From NCBI RefSeq assembly GCF_045984285.3, contig NZ_JBJQIK030000002.1:124001-188000 (forward strand): a stretch of DNA of 64,000 nt, written 5' to 3'. Numbering within the stretch: position 1 is the first letter of the stretch; every line of letters begins with the position of its first letter. The DNA is from Rugamonas sp045984285 (GTDB lineage: Bacteria > Pseudomonadota > Gammaproteobacteria > Burkholderiales > Burkholderiaceae_D). Under the pieces are notes generated by a model that was not told the origin of the DNA, did no database searches, and was given only the letters and a program-made list of their open reading frames with translations. The translations under genes and the position numbers were made by a program. Shown one piece after another: positions 51,896-61,458 of the stretch.

Positions 51896-53050
51896 ATGAT
51901 GCGTATCACCGGAAAAGTAGTTGGCGTAAGCCTGCTGGCGCTGATGGCAGGCTGCAGTTCCCTGAGCTGGATGAATCCTTTCAAGGAAAAGGACAAGAAC
52001 CCACCGGCGAAGCTGGTCGATATCAAGTCGCCGATTCCGTCCAAAGTGCTGTGGAAGCACTCGGTGGGCAAGGCGGGCCTGTACCAGTTCACGCCTGCCG
52101 TGGTGGATAACAGTGTGTTCGTGGCTTCGAACGACGGCGTGATCGAGCGCCTGGATGCGGCCACCGGCCGTTCGCAGTGGCGCATCAAGGCGCCGGGCGA
52201 CCTGACCGCGGGCGTGGGCAGCAATGGCAAGGTGGTGGCGGTGGGCGGCCTGAAAGGCGCCATCTATGTCTACGACGCCAATGGCCAGAAGCTGTGGGAA
52301 ACCCAGGCTTCCAGCGAAGTGCTGGCGCCGCCGGTCATCAGCGACGAACTGGTGATCGTGCGCAGCCTGGACAACAAGATTACCGCCTACGACATCAAGA
52401 CCGGCGAGCGCAAATGGTTCCTGCAGCGCACCACGCCTGCACTGACGCTGCGCAGCGCCTCGGGCATGGTGGTCGCCAACGGCAATGTGTATGTGCCGCA
52501 GCCTGCGGGCCGCCTGATTTCGCTGGCGCTGGCCAACGGCGTGCCGCGTTTTGAAGTGTCCGTGGCCGATCCGAAGGGCGCAACGGAACTGGAGCGCGTG
52601 GCCGATATCGGCGGCGCACCGGTCATCTTCGACAAGGACGTGTGCGTGGCGACCTGGCAGGGCAAGGTGGGCTGCTTCGATGCGGCGACCGGCGTGGGCC
52701 GCTGGAACAAGGAAACCTCGACCGATGGCGGCGTGGCCGTGGACCAGCGCTTCGTGTTCCTGGCCGATGACCAGGGCAATGTGCATGCCTACAGCCGCGA
52801 CAGCGGCGCCGGCGCATGGAAGAACGACAGCATGACGAACCGTGTGCTGTCCACCCCCGTGTCCTATGGCCGCGTGGTGGCCGTCGGCGACTACCAGGGC
52901 TATGTGCACCTGCTGTCGCGTGAAGACGGCACGATGCTGGGCCGTGTGGAAACCGATGGCAGCGCCATCAAGTCGGCGCCGCAAGTCGCCGGCAACAGCA
53001 TGATTTTTCAAACTCAAGCAGGAACAGTGGCCGCTATCACGGTCGACTAA
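51896..53050 (+). CDS. bamB: Outer-membrane assembly lipoprotein BamB
   Basis: A 384-residue lipoprotein of the Bam complex, which inserts beta-barrel proteins in the outer membrane. Lipobox LMAGC with C20; the rest is an eight-bladed PQQ-like propeller with repeated A-x-D-x-x-T-G-x-x-x-W units (LDAATGRSQWRIKAPGD, YDIKTGERKWFLQ, FDAATGVGRWNKE, YSRDSGAGAWKND). ATG 51896 and 51899 are adjacent; AAGG sits just upstream. It lies between the yfgM-like gene and der. Confidence 0.95.
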   Translation: MMRITGKVVGVSLLALMAGCSSLSWMNPFKEKDKNPPAKLVDIKSPIPSKVLWKHSVGKAGLYQFTPAVVDNSVFVASNDGVIERLDAATGRSQWRIKAPGDLTAGVGSNGKVVAVGGLKGAIYVYDANGQKLWETQASSEVLAPPVISDELVIVRSLDNKITAYDIKTGERKWFLQRTTPALTLRSASGMVVANGNVYVPQPAGRLISLALANGVPRFEVSVADPKGATELERVADIGGAPVIFDKDVCVATWQGKVGCFDAATGVGRWNKETSTDGGVAVDQRFVFLADDQGNVHAYSRDSGAGAWKNDSMTNRVLSTPVSYGRVVAVGDYQGYVHLLSREDGTMLGRVETDGSAIKSAPQVAGNSMIFQTQAGTVAAITVD

Positions 53051-53059
53051 ACAATAAAA

Positions 53060-54403
53060 ATGAAGCCGGTAATTGCACTCGTGGGCCGCCCGAACGTCGG
53101 GAAATCGACCCTCTTCAATCGTCTGACCCGCTCGCGTGACGCGCTGGTGGCGGACTTGCCTGGTCTGACGCGCGATCGTCACTATGGCGAGGGCCGCGTC
53201 GGCGACCGTCCCTTCCTGGTCATCGATACCGGCGGTTTTGAACCGGTCGCCAAGGAAGGCATCATGTTCCAGATGGCCCTGCAGACCAAGCAGGCCGTGG
53301 CCGAGGCCGACGTCGTGGTGTTCCTGGTGGATGGCCGCCAGGGCATGACGCCGCACGACAAGACCATTACCGACTTCCTGCGCAAGGCCGGCCGCCCGGT
53401 GCTGCTGGTGGTGAACAAGGCCGAAGGCATGAAGTACACCTCGGCCGTGTCGGACTTCTATGAGCTGGGCCTGGGCGATCCGTATGCCATTTCCGGCGCC
53501 CATGGCGACGGCGTGCACGACCTGGTGCAGGAGGCGCTGGACAAGGCCTTTGCCTCCCGTCCGGCCGATGAGGAAGAGCTGCTGCCGGCGGAGCGCGGCA
53601 TCAAGCTGGCGCTGGTGGGCCGCCCGAACGTGGGCAAGTCCACGCTGATCAACACCCTGCTGGGTGAAGAGCGCGTGATCGCCTTCGACATGCCGGGCAC
53701 TACCCGCGATTCGATCGAGATTCCTTTCGAACGCGAGGGCAAGCACTATACGCTGATCGATACGGCGGGTATCCGCCGCCGCGGCAAGGTGTTCGAAGCC
53801 ATCGAGAAGTTCTCGGTGGTGAAGACGCTGCAGTCGATCTCGGAGGCGAACGTGGTGATCCTGATGCTGGATGCCCAGCAGGACATTTCCGAGCAGGACG
53901 CCCACATTGCCGGCTTCATCCTGGAATCCGGCCGCGCCCTGGTGGTGGCGGTCAACAAGTGGGACGGCCTGCAGTCGGACCAGCGCGACCAGGTCAAGAT
54001 GGACATGGACCGCAAGCTGGACTTCCTGGGCTTCGCCAAAACCCATTTCATCTCGGCGCTGAAGGGCACCAATATCGGCCCGCTGATGAAATCCGTGAAC
54101 GCGGCCTACGCGGCGGCCACCGCCAACCTGTCCACGCCGAAGCTCACCCGCGCGCTGGAAGAGGCCGTGGAGAAGCAGGAGCCGAAGCGCAAGGGCGGCA
54201 TGCGGCCGAAGATGCGCTACGCCCACCAGGGCGGCCAGAACCCGCCGATCATCGTCATCCACGGCAACTCGCTGGATGCGATCAGCGAGCCCTATAAGCG
54301 TTACCTGGAAAAGCACTTCCGCGACACATTCTCCCTGGTAGGCACCCCGCTGCGCATTGAGTTGCGCACGAGCAAGAATCCCTTTGCGAAAACCAGTAAA
54401 TAA
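53060..54403 (+). CDS. der: Ribosome biogenesis GTPase Der
   Basis: A 447-residue double GTPase (EngA) needed for 50S assembly. Two G domains: G1 GRPNVGKSTLFNRL (about 8-21) with DTGGFE and NKAEG, and G1 GRPNVGKSTLINTL (about 185-198) with DTAGIRR and NKWDG; then the C-terminal KH-like domain (RKGGMRPKMRYAHQGG). Starts 9 bases after bamB. Confidence 0.98.
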   Translation: MKPVIALVGRPNVGKSTLFNRLTRSRDALVADLPGLTRDRHYGEGRVGDRPFLVIDTGGFEPVAKEGIMFQMALQTKQAVAEADVVVFLVDGRQGMTPHDKTITDFLRKAGRPVLLVVNKAEGMKYTSAVSDFYELGLGDPYAISGAHGDGVHDLVQEALDKAFASRPADEEELLPAERGIKLALVGRPNVGKSTLINTLLGEERVIAFDMPGTTRDSIEIPFEREGKHYTLIDTAGIRRRGKVFEAIEKFSVVKTLQSISEANVVILMLDAQQDISEQDAHIAGFILESGRALVVAVNKWDGLQSDQRDQVKMDMDRKLDFLGFAKTHFISALKGTNIGPLMKSVNAAYAAATANLSTPKLTRALEEAVEKQEPKRKGGMRPKMRYAHQGGQNPPIIVIHGNSLDAISEPYKRYLEKHFRDTFSLVGTPLRIELRTSKNPFAKTSK

Positions 54404-54586
54404 TTCGGAAAAAGCCGGGATTTAAGCTCGTTTTCAGTCGGACAAGCCTGCAGGATTCAAAAAAAACGGTTACAGTAGCCTCGGAGCATCCCCACGGCGA
54501 TTTGAGAGCCGGCAGGGGATGTCAGCCGGCACTTGAATTCAAGCGTTTCGCCTCCAATTCGAACACAAACAACATATGGAGCTGTT

Positions 54587-54826
54587 ATGAGCAATAAAGG
54601 GCAACTGTTACAAGACCCATTCCTGAACGCGCTGCGCAAAGAGCACGTTCCTGTCTCGATCTACCTGGTCAACGGTATCAAGCTGCAAGGCCATATCGAA
54701 TCCTTCGACCAGTACGTCGTCCTGCTGCGTAACACGGTGACTCAGATGGTGTACAAGCACGCCATTTCGACCGTTGTGCCGGCACGCGCCGTCAACCTCA
54801 ACATCGACAACAACGAGGCGGAGTAA
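54587..54826 (+). CDS. hfq: RNA chaperone Hfq
   Basis: A 79-residue Sm-like protein that pairs small RNAs with mRNAs. Sm1 QLLQDPFLNALRKEHVPVSI and Sm2 VYKHAISTVVPAR are intact; the C-terminal tail is short (NLNIDNNEAE), as usual for beta-proteobacteria. ATG 54587 follows GGAG. The 183-base region upstream of it holds no gene and probably its promoter. Confidence 0.98.
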   Translation: MSNKGQLLQDPFLNALRKEHVPVSIYLVNGIKLQGHIESFDQYVVLLRNTVTQMVYKHAISTVVPARAVNLNIDNNEAE

Positions 54827-54879
54827 GGCGTTGCATCCAACGCCTGTGCTGCTCCCCTCCACGTTAGCCTGACCGTCTT

Positions 54880-56025
54880 ATGCGCGCAGCCTTAGTCGGT
54901 GTAGATTTCGGTCAGGGCGATTTCGCTGCCAGCATCGAAGAACTGATGCTCCTCGCGCGGTCCGCCGGCGCGGAGCCGGTGATTACCGTCACCGGCAAGC
55001 GTTCGGCGCCCGATGCAGCCTATTTTGTCGGCAGCGGCAAGGCCGACGAAATCGGCCATGCGGTGCAGGACAACAAGCTCGAAATCGTCATCTTCAACCA
55101 TGCCCTGTCGCCTGCCCAGCAGCGCAACCTGGAAAAGCGCCTCAATGTGCGCGTGCTCGACCGCACCAGCCTGATCCTCGACATCTTCGCGCAGCGCGCG
55201 CAGAGCCACGAGGGCAAGCTGCAGGTGGAGCTGGCCCAGTTGCAGCACCTGGCCACGCGCCTGATCCGCGGCTGGACCCACCTTGAACGCCAGAAGGGCG
55301 GTATCGGCCTGCGCGGCCCGGGTGAAACCCAGCTGGAGACCGACCGCCGCCTGATCGGCGAGCGGGTCAAGATGCTGCGTTCGCGCCTGGCCAAGCTGCG
55401 CAAGCAGCACGAAACCCAGCGCCGTTCGCGCGGCCGCAGCCAGACCTTCTCGGTCTCGCTGGTGGGCTATACCAATGCGGGCAAGTCCACGCTGTTCAAC
55501 AGCATGACCAAGGCCGGCGTGTATGCGGCCGACCAGCTGTTCGCCACCCTCGACACGACCTCGCGCCGCGTCTACATGGGCGAGGAGGTGGGCAATATCG
55601 TGCTGTCCGATACCGTGGGCTTCGTGCGCGAACTGCCGCACCAGCTGGTGGCGGCCTTCCGCGCCACGCTGGAAGAAACCATTCATGCCGACCTGCTGCT
55701 GCACGTGGTGGACGCGGCCAGCCCGGTGCGCATGGAGCAGATCGAACAGGTCAACATCGTTCTAAAAGAGATCGGCGCCGACCATATCCCGCAGATACTG
55801 GTCTGGAACAAGATCGACGCAGCAGGCATGGAGCCAGCCGTGGAACGTGATGAATATGATAAAATTTCTCGCGTTTTCCTGAGTGCCCGCACGGGCCAGG
55901 GGCTGGACCTGCTGCGCGCCGCCATCAGCGAAGCCGCGCTGGATGCGCAGGAAGCGGCGCTGCATCCGAAAGAGGATGTGGTGCCGGATAGTATCTCCAC
56001 ATTCACCCATGCTGGAACTCACTAA
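54880..56025 (+). CDS. hflX: Ribosome-associated GTPase HflX
   Basis: A 381-residue GTPase that splits stalled or heat-damaged ribosomes. N-terminal HflX domain (AALVGVDFGQGDFAASIEEL; GSGKADEIG; LDRTSLILDIFAQRAQ), the GLRGPGETQLETDRR signature, then the G domain with G1 GYTNAGKSTLFN, DTVGFVRELPH and NKID. Between hfq and hflK in the conserved order. Confidence 0.97.
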   Translation: MRAALVGVDFGQGDFAASIEELMLLARSAGAEPVITVTGKRSAPDAAYFVGSGKADEIGHAVQDNKLEIVIFNHALSPAQQRNLEKRLNVRVLDRTSLILDIFAQRAQSHEGKLQVELAQLQHLATRLIRGWTHLERQKGGIGLRGPGETQLETDRRLIGERVKMLRSRLAKLRKQHETQRRSRGRSQTFSVSLVGYTNAGKSTLFNSMTKAGVYAADQLFATLDTTSRRVYMGEEVGNIVLSDTVGFVRELPHQLVAAFRATLEETIHADLLLHVVDAASPVRMEQIEQVNIVLKEIGADHIPQILVWNKIDAAGMEPAVERDEYDKISRVFLSARTGQGLDLLRAAISEAALDAQEAALHPKEDVVPDSISTFTHAGTH

Positions 56026-56032
56026 GAAAAAC

Positions 56033-57319
56033 ATGCCCTTTTCCTCTCTCTTGAAAAGACTAGGCCTGAAGCTGTCCCTGAACGACCCCCGCTGGGGCAA
56101 CGACAAGGACAACAACAAAGCTCAGGAAGGTAAGAAGCCCGATGGTCCACCCGACCTGGACCAGCTGTGGCGCGACTTCAACCAGCGCCTGAACGGCCTG
56201 TTCGGCAACAAGCGCAACGGCAATAGCAACGGCGGTGGCGGCAGCTCCGGCGGCGGCGAGATGAAGGGCGCCGGCGCCACCATCGGCGCCGTGGCCATTG
56301 TCGGCCTGCTGGTGTGGCTCGCCACCGGCGCCTTCATCGTGCAGGAAGGCCAGAGCGGTGTTGTGACCACCTTCGGCAAGTACAGCCACACCACGCCGGC
56401 CGGTTTCAACTGGCGCTGGCCGTATCCTTTCCAGGCCAATGAAACCGTGAACGTATCCTCGGTGCGCACGGTGGAAGTGGGCTACCAGGGCAATGTGCGC
56501 AACAAGCAGGCGCGCGAATCCCTGATGCTGACGGAAGACGAAAACATCATCGACATCCAGTTCGCCGTGCAGTACCGCCTGAAGGATCCGGTCGCCTGGC
56601 TGTATGCGAACAGCGGCCCCGAAGAGAACGTGCGCCAGGTGGCTGAAACCTCGATCCGCGAGATCGTGGGCCGCAGCAAGATGGACTATGTGCTGTACGA
56701 AGGCCGCGAGAAAGTGGCGACCGATACGCAGCAGCTGATGCAGCAGATCCTGGACCGCTACAACTCCGGCGTGCTGATCACCAACGTGACCATGCAGGGC
56801 GTGCAGCCTCCCGAACAGGTGCAGACCGCCTTCGACGATGCCGTGAAGGCAGGGCAGGACCGCGAGCGCCAGAAGAACGAAGGCCAGGCCTATGCCAACG
56901 ACGTGGTGCCGAAAGCGCGCGGCGCGGCCTTCCGCCTGGTGCAGGAAGCGGAAGCCTACCGTTCGCTGGTGACGGAGAACGCCGCCGGTAACGCCGACCG
57001 CTTCAAGGCCGTGCTGACCGAATACCAGAAGGCGCCGGGCGTGACCCGCGACCGCATGTACCTCGACACCATGCAGCAGATCTTCGCCAACACCAGCAAG
57101 GTGATGGTGGACTCGAAAGCAGGCAGCAACCTGCTGTACCTGCCGCTGGACAAGCTGATCGCCCAGGTCGCAGCGACCGAAGCGAACCGTGCCAACATTA
57201 CGGCGCCGCCGCCGCAAGCGGTGCTGCTGCCGTCACCGGAGACTTCTTCGATTGACATCAACCGTGCCCGCGACGCAAACCGCTCGCGTGAATCGTCCCG
57301 TGACCGGGAGGGCCGCTAA
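56033..57319 (+). CDS. hflK: FtsH modulator HflK
   Basis: A 428-residue SPFH/prohibitin-family membrane protein that forms a cage with HflC around FtsH. Gly/Ser/Asn-rich cytosolic leader (about 55-80), one membrane segment (about 84-104, IGAVAIVGLLVWLATGAFIV), SPFH domain (VQEGQSGVVTTFGKYSHTTP) and a coiled-coil part. ATG 56033 is chosen because it lies 7 bases after hflX; ATG 56009 would overlap it. Directly abuts hflC. Confidence 0.95.
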   Translation: MPFSSLLKRLGLKLSLNDPRWGNDKDNNKAQEGKKPDGPPDLDQLWRDFNQRLNGLFGNKRNGNSNGGGGSSGGGEMKGAGATIGAVAIVGLLVWLATGAFIVQEGQSGVVTTFGKYSHTTPAGFNWRWPYPFQANETVNVSSVRTVEVGYQGNVRNKQARESLMLTEDENIIDIQFAVQYRLKDPVAWLYANSGPEENVRQVAETSIREIVGRSKMDYVLYEGREKVATDTQQLMQQILDRYNSGVLITNVTMQGVQPPEQVQTAFDDAVKAGQDRERQKNEGQAYANDVVPKARGAAFRLVQEAEAYRSLVTENAAGNADRFKAVLTEYQKAPGVTRDRMYLDTMQQIFANTSKVMVDSKAGSNLLYLPLDKLIAQVAATEANRANITAPPPQAVLLPSPETSSIDINRARDANRSRESSRDREGR

Positions 57320-58198
57320 ATGAACCGTATCGTAACGATTCTGGTAGCGGGCTTTATCGCCCTGATGCTGCTGTCCTCCACCGTGTTCGTGGTCGACCAG
57401 CGCAAGTTCGCCATCGTGTTCGCGCTGGGTGAAGTTAAGCAGGTGATCAGCCAGCCCGGCCTGCACTTCAAGCTGCCGCCGCCGTTCCAGAATGTGATCT
57501 ACCTGGACAAGCGCATCCTGACCATGGATTCGGCCGAAGCGGACCGTTTCATCACCGCCGAGAAGATGAATATCCTGGTGGACTCCTTCGTGAAATGGCG
57601 CATCACCGACCCGCGCCTGTACTTCGTGTCCTTCGGCGGCGAGGAAAACCGCGCGCGCGACCGCCTGGCGCAGATCGTGAAAGCGGCGCTGAACGAGGAA
57701 ATCACCAAGCGCACCGTGCGCGAAGTGATCTCCGGTCAGCGCGGCCAGACCATGGAAGGCATCCGCCTGAAGGTCAGCGAGGAAGCCAAGAAGATCGGCG
57801 TGCAGGTGGTGGACGTGCGCCTGAAGCGCGTGGACTATGTGGAGCAGATCAACAACTCGGTCTACGAGCGCATGAAGGCCGAGCGCGTGCGCGTGGCCAA
57901 CGAGCTGCGTTCCACCGGTGCGGCGGAATCCGAGAAGATCCGCGCCGACGCCGACAAGCAGCGCACCGTGATCCTGGCGGAAGCCTACCGCGAAGCGGAG
58001 AAAATCCGCGGCGAGGGCGATGCGAAAGCCTCCGGCATCTATGCCGAAGCCTTCGGCCGCAACCCCGAGTTCTACAAGTTCTACCGCAGCCTGGAGGCCT
58101 ACCGCGCCTCGTTCAAGAACAAGGCTGACGTGATGCTGGTGGACCCGAACTCCGAGTTCTTCAAGTACTTCAAAGCCTCCGGCTCGGGCGGCAAGTAA
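57320..58198 (+). CDS. hflC: FtsH modulator HflC
   Basis: A 292-residue partner of HflK. N-terminal membrane segment (about 5-24, IVTILVAGFIALMLLSSTVF), SPFH domain (VVDQRKFAIVFALGEVKQVI, EADRFITAEKMNILVDSFVK) and coiled coil (RGEGDAKASGIYAEAFGRNP). The ATG follows the hflK stop without a gap, consistent with equal amounts in the complex. A terminator follows. Confidence 0.96.
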   Translation: MNRIVTILVAGFIALMLLSSTVFVVDQRKFAIVFALGEVKQVISQPGLHFKLPPPFQNVIYLDKRILTMDSAEADRFITAEKMNILVDSFVKWRITDPRLYFVSFGGEENRARDRLAQIVKAALNEEITKRTVREVISGQRGQTMEGIRLKVSEEAKKIGVQVVDVRLKRVDYVEQINNSVYERMKAERVRVANELRSTGAAESEKIRADADKQRTVILAEAYREAEKIRGEGDAKASGIYAEAFGRNPEFYKFYRSLEAYRASFKNKADVMLVDPNSEFFKYFKASGSGGK

Positions 58199-58206
58199 TC
58201 CCCGGA

Positions 58207-58246
58207 GGGGCGGCGCCGCAAGGCGTCGCCCCTTTGTCATTTTTTT
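58207..58246 (+). terminator. Intrinsic terminator after hflC
   Basis: GGGGCGGCGCC, a GCAA loop and GGCGTCGCCCC (11-bp stem with one G-U pair), then TTTGTCA and a run of seven T. It ends the hfq-hflX-hflK-hflC transcript, so hisZ should have its own promoter in 58247-58347. Confidence 0.9.
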
Positions 58247-58347
58247 CCTGTTTGGCACCATTTTCGCGTAAAATATGCGGTTCGGCCTCCGCTGCCGAGC
58301 TGCGCCCTTGCGCCGCATTGCCCGAATTTCAACAACACCGACTTCCA

Positions 58348-59508
58348 ATGCCGAATTGGCTTTTGCCTGAACATATTGCCGACGTCTTGCCGTCCGAAGC
58401 GCGCAAGATCGAAGAGCTGCGCCGCCTGATGCTGGACAATTTCCGGCGCTACGGCTACGAGCTGGTCATGCCGCCGCTGCTGGAGTACGTCGAGTCCCTG
58501 ATGACCGGCGCCGGCGAGGACACCGACCTGCGCACCTTCAAGCTGGTGGACCAGATCAGCGGCCGCATGCTGGGCCTGCGCGCCGACATGACGACCCAGG
58601 TCGCCCGCATCGACGCCCACCTGCTGAACCGTGCCTCCGTCACCCGCCTGTGCTACGCCGGCCCGGTGCTGCACACCCGTCCATCGGGCCTGCACGCCAC
58701 ACGCGAGCCGCTGCAGATCGGCGCCGAGATCTACGGCCATGCCGGCCTGGAAGCCGACGCGGAAATCCAGGAACTGGCGCTGGCCTCGCTCGACATGGCA
58801 GGCTTCAGCGACGTGCGCCTGGACCTCACGCACGTCGGCGTGCTGCGCGCCATCCTGGAACAGGACGCAGCGGCCGGTAAGGACCACAACGCCATCGTGC
58901 AGCTGCTGCGCGCGAAGGACGTGCCGGGCCTGGAAGAAAAAACGCAGCACTACGCGCCCGCCACCCGCGCCGCGCTGGTCGCGCTGCCGCAGCTGTACGG
59001 CGACGTGGAAGTGCTCAAGAAAGCGCGCGAAGTGCTGCCGGAACTGCCGGGCATCACCAAGGCGCTGGCCGAACTGGCCGCGCTGGCCGCATCGGCCATC
59101 GGCCGCGCCGAAGTGGCCATCGATCTGGCCGATCTGCGCGGCTACCAGTACGAAAGCGGCGCGATGTTCTCGCTCTACGTGCCGGGCCTGCCGAACGCCG
59201 TGGCGCGCGGCGGCCGCTACGACCACGTGGGCGAAGCCTTCGGCCGTGCGCGTCCCGCCACCGGCTTCTCGATGGACCTGCGTGAGCTGGCCCGCCTGCT
59301 GCCGACCGCGGACCGCAAGCACGCCATCCGCGCGCCGTGGGGCAATGCGCCCGAACTGAAAGACAAGATCGCCGAACTGCGCAAGGCCGGCGAAGTTGTG
59401 ATCCAGAGCCTGCCGGGTCACAGCGATGAACAGGACGAGTTCGAGTGCGACCGCGCGCTGGTGCTCGACGATCAAGGCAGCAACTGGATTCTTAAAAACT
59501 TAGGTTAG
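58348..59508 (+). CDS. hisZ: ATP phosphoribosyltransferase regulatory subunit HisZ
   Basis: A 386-residue HisRS-like protein without tRNA-charging activity that activates short-form HisG in histidine synthesis. Seen: PNWLLPEHIADVLPSEARKI, LRTFKLVDQISGRMLGLRAD, and degenerate class II motifs (RPSGLHATREPLQIGAE; GGRYDHVGEAFGRARPATGF). No anticodon-binding domain, which separates it from HisS. ATG 58348 is chosen; longer upstream frame is not homologous. Just before purA, its usual place here. Confidence 0.95.
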   Translation: MPNWLLPEHIADVLPSEARKIEELRRLMLDNFRRYGYELVMPPLLEYVESLMTGAGEDTDLRTFKLVDQISGRMLGLRADMTTQVARIDAHLLNRASVTRLCYAGPVLHTRPSGLHATREPLQIGAEIYGHAGLEADAEIQELALASLDMAGFSDVRLDLTHVGVLRAILEQDAAAGKDHNAIVQLLRAKDVPGLEEKTQHYAPATRAALVALPQLYGDVEVLKKAREVLPELPGITKALAELAALAASAIGRAEVAIDLADLRGYQYESGAMFSLYVPGLPNAVARGGRYDHVGEAFGRARPATGFSMDLRELARLLPTADRKHAIRAPWGNAPELKDKIAELRKAGEVVIQSLPGHSDEQDEFECDRALVLDDQGSNWILKNLG

Positions 59509-59512
59509 TGTG

Positions 59513-60826
59513 ATGTCAAAGAAAATCATGGCAAAGAACGTCGTCGTTATCGGTACCCAGTGGGGCGATGAAGGCAAGGGCAAAATCGTCGACTGGCTGA
59601 CGGAACACGCGCAGGGCGTGGTGCGTTTCCAGGGCGGCCACAACGCCGGCCACACCCTCGTGATCGGCGGCGTGAAGACCGCGCTGCAGCTGATCCCTTC
59701 GGGCATCATGCGCCCGGGCGTGGCCTGCTACATCGGCAACGGCGTGGTGGTATCCGTGCCGGACGTGCTGCGCGAAATCGACAAGCTGGAAGCCGTGGGC
59801 GTGGAAGTGTCTTCCCGCCTGAAGATCTCCGAAGCATCGCCTGTGATCCTGCCTTACCACACCGCGCTGGACGCGGCCCGTGAAGCAGCGCGCGGCGCCG
59901 CCAAGATCGGCACCACCGGCAAGGGCATTGGCCCGGCCTATGAAGACAAGGTGGCGCGCCGCGCGATCCGTATCGCCGACCTGCTGAACGAAAAGCGCTT
60001 CGCCGAAAAACTGGCCGAGAACCTGGACTACCACAACTACGTGCTGGAAAACTATCTGAAGGCGCCGAAGGTCGAGTACCAGAAGACGCTGGACGACGCG
60101 CTGTCCTACGTGCCGCGCGTGCGCCCGATGGTGGCCGACGTGTCGAGCGCCCTGTACGCTGCGCACAAGGCCGGCGCCAACCTGCTGTTCGAAGGCGCGC
60201 AAGGCTCGCTGCTGGACGTGGACCACGGCACCTACCCATTCGTTACCTCCTCCAACTGCGTGGCCGGCAATGCCGCCGCCGGTTCGGGTGTGGGTCCGAA
60301 CATGCTGCACTACATCCTGGGCATCACCAAGGCCTACACCACCCGCGTGGGTTCCGGCCCCTTCCCGTCGGAGCTGCCGACCGACGCAGGCGTTGGCCAC
60401 CACCTGTCCTCCGTGGGCCACGAGTTCGGCACCGTGACGGGCCGCGCCCGCCGCTGCGGCTGGTTCGATGCCGCGCTGCTGCGCCGCTCGGTGCAGATCA
60501 ACGGCGTGTCCGGCATGTGCCTGACCAAGCTGGACGTGCTGGACGGCCTGGAATCGCTGAAGCTGTGCACCGGCTATATGCTGGATGGCCAGAAGATCGA
60601 CATCTTCCCGGTCGGTGCGGAAGACGCGGCGCGCTGCCAGCCGATCTACGAAGAGATGCCCGGCTGGACCGAAAGCACCGTCGGCGCGAAGTCGCTGGCT
60701 GCGCTGCCTGCCGCGGCGCGCGCCTACATCAAGCGCATCGAAGAACTGGTGGGCGTGCCGGTCGATATGGTATCCACCGGTCCTGACCGCGAAGAGACCA
60801 TCGTGCTGCGCCACCCATTCGAATAA
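59513..60826 (+). CDS. purA: Adenylosuccinate synthase
   Basis: A 437-residue enzyme joining IMP and aspartate with GTP in AMP synthesis. Motifs: VVVIGTQWGDEGKGKIVDWL (P-loop-like and catalytic Asp), FQGGHNAGHTLV with catalytic His, GTTGKGIGPAYEDKVARR, LFEGAQGSLLDVDHGTYPFV and TGRARRCGWFDA. ATG 59513 is used; ATG 59528 would remove five residues. Four bases follow the hisZ stop. Confidence 0.98.
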   Translation: MSKKIMAKNVVVIGTQWGDEGKGKIVDWLTEHAQGVVRFQGGHNAGHTLVIGGVKTALQLIPSGIMRPGVACYIGNGVVVSVPDVLREIDKLEAVGVEVSSRLKISEASPVILPYHTALDAAREAARGAAKIGTTGKGIGPAYEDKVARRAIRIADLLNEKRFAEKLAENLDYHNYVLENYLKAPKVEYQKTLDDALSYVPRVRPMVADVSSALYAAHKAGANLLFEGAQGSLLDVDHGTYPFVTSSNCVAGNAAAGSGVGPNMLHYILGITKAYTTRVGSGPFPSELPTDAGVGHHLSSVGHEFGTVTGRARRCGWFDAALLRRSVQINGVSGMCLTKLDVLDGLESLKLCTGYMLDGQKIDIFPVGAEDAARCQPIYEEMPGWTESTVGAKSLAALPAAARAYIKRIEELVGVPVDMVSTGPDREETIVLRHPFE

Positions 60827-60840
60827 GAAGAGAGAAAAAC

Positions 60841-61386
60841 ATGACCACTCCACAGTCCAACGAAAAGCACCTCTGGGTCTCCTGGGACGAGTACCACCGC
60901 CTGATCGAGCGCCTGGCGCTCAAGGTGCACGAATCCGGCTGGAAGTTCGATATGGTGCTGTGCCTGGCGCGCGGCGGCGTGCGTCCGGGCGACGTGTTCT
61001 CGCGCATCTTCGACGTGCCGCTGGCGATCCTGTCGACCAGCTCCTACCGTGAAGAAGCGGGCACCGTGCGCGGCGACCTGGACATCGCCAAATACATGAC
61101 GATGACCAAGGGCCCGCTGGCCGGCAATATCCTGCTGGTGGACGACCTGGCCGATTCCGGCGTGACGCTGACCAAGGTGATGAAGCACCTGAAGGACAAC
61201 TTCTCCGGCGTGACCGAAGTGAGGTCCGCGGTCATCTGGACCAAGGGCAGCTCCGCCTTCCGTCCGGACTACCAGATGGAAGAACTGCCGCACAATCCAT
61301 GGATTCACCAGCCCTTCGAAGACTACGACGGCCTGCGTCCGCACCAGCTGGCGGCATGGATCAAGAAAGGCGAGACCGGCGCATAA
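60841..61386 (+). CDS. Purine-type phosphoribosyltransferase
   Basis: A 181-residue type I phosphoribosyltransferase, resembling xanthine-guanine phosphoribosyltransferase (Gpt) in length and layout. PRPP motif ILLVDDLADSGVTL with DDLADSG at 101-107; SSYREEAGTVRGD flexible loop region; CLARGGVRPGDVFSR for pyrophosphate binding. The position 14 bases after purA supports a role in purine salvage. Base specificity cannot be read from sequence. ATG follows AAGAGAG. Confidence 0.88.
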   Translation: MTTPQSNEKHLWVSWDEYHRLIERLALKVHESGWKFDMVLCLARGGVRPGDVFSRIFDVPLAILSTSSYREEAGTVRGDLDIAKYMTMTKGPLAGNILLVDDLADSGVTLTKVMKHLKDNFSGVTEVRSAVIWTKGSSAFRPDYQMEELPHNPWIHQPFEDYDGLRPHQLAAWIKKGETGA

Positions 61387-61408
61387 GCACGCACGGCTCT
61401 ACTAAAAG

Positions 61409-61443
61409 ATGGCGGCAGGCTGCAAGGTCTCCCGCCATTTTTA
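61409..61443 (+). terminator. Intrinsic terminator after purA unit
   Basis: ATGGCGG (61409-61415) pairs with CCGCCAT (61432-61438), followed by a run of five T. The loop is long (16 bases). It probably ends the hisZ-purA-phosphoribosyltransferase transcript. Confidence 0.75.
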
Positions 61444-61458
61444 CTTCAAGGGGAAAGC

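Noticed and set aside
58252..58274. TTGGCA and TAAAAT before hisZ as a sigma-70 promoter
   Set aside because: The spacing is only 11 bases, too short for a working promoter, although a promoter must lie close by.
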